Notes under the pieces: generated by a model
Database searches by the model: none
What the model saw: the letters and a program-made list of their open reading frames with translations, nothing else
What the model was told of the DNA's origin: nothing
In this document: piece after piece, positions 63,090 to 64,000 of the stretch
How positions within the stretch are numbered: position 1 is the first letter of the stretch
How the letters are laid out: the number at the start of each line of letters is the position of its first letter
Program-made: the position numbers and the translations under genes
Source: Muribaculum sp.
GTDB taxonomy: Bacteria; Bacillota; Clostridia; Lachnospirales; Lachnospiraceae
Direction: 5' to 3'
DNA length: 64,000 nucleotides
Assembly (NCBI GenBank): GCA_023663735.1
Contig: JAMPGV010000001.1
Span: 1-64,000, forward strand

Positions 63090-63962
63090 TCACAGCACAT
63101 CGGCGAAATGCACTTTCAGCCGCTTAAAAATCAGCGCGCCGACGCCGAACAGCACCACCGTCACGATCCAGAAATACATCGTGGAGAAAAAGTCCTCAAA
63201 AAACCACTGTCTCTCATAAACCGCGCTGCGGTAACCGTTCACGATATAGACCAGCGGATTCAGCTTCAAAATCCCGACCCACCGGCTGCTTCCGATATTG
63301 TCAATATCCCACAGAATCGGCGTGGCCCACATGCCGATCTGAAGCGCGATGCCGATAATCTGCGACAAATCTTTGAAAAAAACCACCACCGCGCAGGTGG
63401 TATAGCACAGCGCCAGCACAAACACAAACAGACAGGCGCTGTAATACAGCAGCTGCAAAGTATACACGCTGGGATAATAGCCGTATATGGCCGCCACGAT
63501 CAGAAGCACCAGTACGAAAAACGCATGGATGAACGTGGCCGCAATCACCTTGATCAGCGGCAGGACACTGATCTTAAACACCACTTTTTTGACAAGATAA
63601 TCATACTCCCGCAGGGCATTGGTTCCATTGCCCAGCGCCTCGCTGAAGAAAAACCAAGGCACCAGCCCCGCCGTCAAAAACAGCACAAACGGCACATCCG
63701 CAGCCGTCCGGCTGGCATTGCCGCCCATGATGACGTCGAACACCACATAATACATTCCCACCGTCACCACCGGCTGTGCCATCGCCCAGACCCCGCCCAG
63801 ATAAGAACCCGCATAGCGTTTCTTGAAATCATTTTTGGCGAGCTTCCAGATGAGATGCCTGCTCTGCCAAAGTTCCACGGGAAGCACGGTAAATTTGTCA
63901 TACCATTTGATAAAAATCAGGCAGGAGGCCAAAATCACCGCCACGGACAACGCCTTCTTCAA
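63090..63962 (-). CDS. polysaccharide ABC exporter permease, possibly partial at window edge
   Basis: An ABC-2 permease of at least 290 residues (Wzm/TagG class). KLAKNDFKKRYAGSYLGGVWAM is the conserved amphipathic region before the first core membrane segment; six segments follow, and NPLVYIVNGYRSAVYE is typical of the family. A TTG at 63962 would give an extra N-terminal membrane segment that most Wzm proteins lack. The frame stays open to the window edge (HRNPNADPGQELL), so the true start may be outside. It is the partner of the Wzt-like ATPase at 60101. Confidence 0.85.
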   Translation of the reverse strand: MKKALSVAVILASCLIFIKWYDKFTVLPVELWQSRHLIWKLAKNDFKKRYAGSYLGGVWAMAQPVVTVGMYYVVFDVIMGGNASRTAADVPFVLFLTAGLVPWFFFSEALGNGTNALREYDYLVKKVVFKISVLPLIKVIAATFIHAFFVLVLLIVAAIYGYYPSVYTLQLLYYSACLFVFVLALCYTTCAVVVFFKDLSQIIGIALQIGMWATPILWDIDNIGSSRWVGILKLNPLVYIVNGYRSAVYERQWFFEDFFSTMYFWIVTVVLFGVGALIFKRLKVHFADVL

Positions 63963-64000
63963 AAGCTCCTGTCCGGGGTCGGCGTTGGGATTGCGGTGCA

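Overview
The window looks like a chromosomal segment of a Gram-positive, GC-moderate anaerobe of the class Clostridia, most likely a member of the Lachnospiraceae. This rests on gene content (AddAB in place of RecBCD, an ECF-type thiamine transporter under a TPP riboswitch, a PdaA-like deacetylase, LCP and polyprenyl glycosylphosphotransferase proteins, VTC/CotH/DUF4956 genes) and on strong GGAGG-type ribosome binding sites. No rRNA, tRNA, CRISPR array or intact insertion sequence was seen. Most genes lie on the minus strand.

Layout. 1-2000: guaA with its own promoter and a structured leader. 2115-5424: a DUF4956 > CotH > VTC operon (first copy). 5420-9848: a heterodimeric ABC exporter and a PdaA-like deacetylase. 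10028-14770: response regulator > histidine kinase > ABC ATPase > two permeases, the layout of a peptide-sensing or immunity module. 14915-16971: a second two-component system. 17001-17961: TPP riboswitch and thiT. 17967-26040: addA, addB and exonuclease III, a DNA-repair block. 26090-29501: an SH3-domain membrane protein and a long-linker ClpX-like unfoldase. 29700-31000: an AT-rich accessory patch with a gene remnant and a PIN toxin plus 57-residue partner gene behind a palindromic operator. 31096-38535: HtrA protease, glmS, a rhamnosyltransferase-like enzyme, an LCP ligase and a polyprenyl glycosylphosphotransferase (cell envelope). 38684-42668: a second, divergently arranged CotH / VTC / DUF4956 set. 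42715-47075: a TipA-type MerR regulator and small accessory genes. 47086-64000: a polysaccharide locus with five further carbohydrate enzymes, phosphoglucomutase, two large membrane proteins, a WbdD-like methyltransferase/kinase, and a Wzm/Wzt-type exporter whose ATPase has a carbohydrate-binding tail.

How it fits together. Cell-surface biology dominates. GlmS and phosphoglucomutase feed sugar-nucleotide pools, the glycosyltransferases build a glycan, the methyltransferase/kinase could cap it, Wzm/Wzt exports it, and LCP proteins can attach glycan to the wall. The duplicated VTC/CotH/DUF4956 module is the strongest candidate for an under-described system: a polyphosphate-polymerase-fold enzyme, a small polytopic membrane protein and an extracytoplasmic kinase-fold protein. 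A second unusual trait is the abundance of short tandem repeats with different unit lengths (7, 9, 11, 15, 18 and 33 bp), both in spacers and, in frame, in protein linkers. All functions are inferred from sequence reading alone, without database searches.
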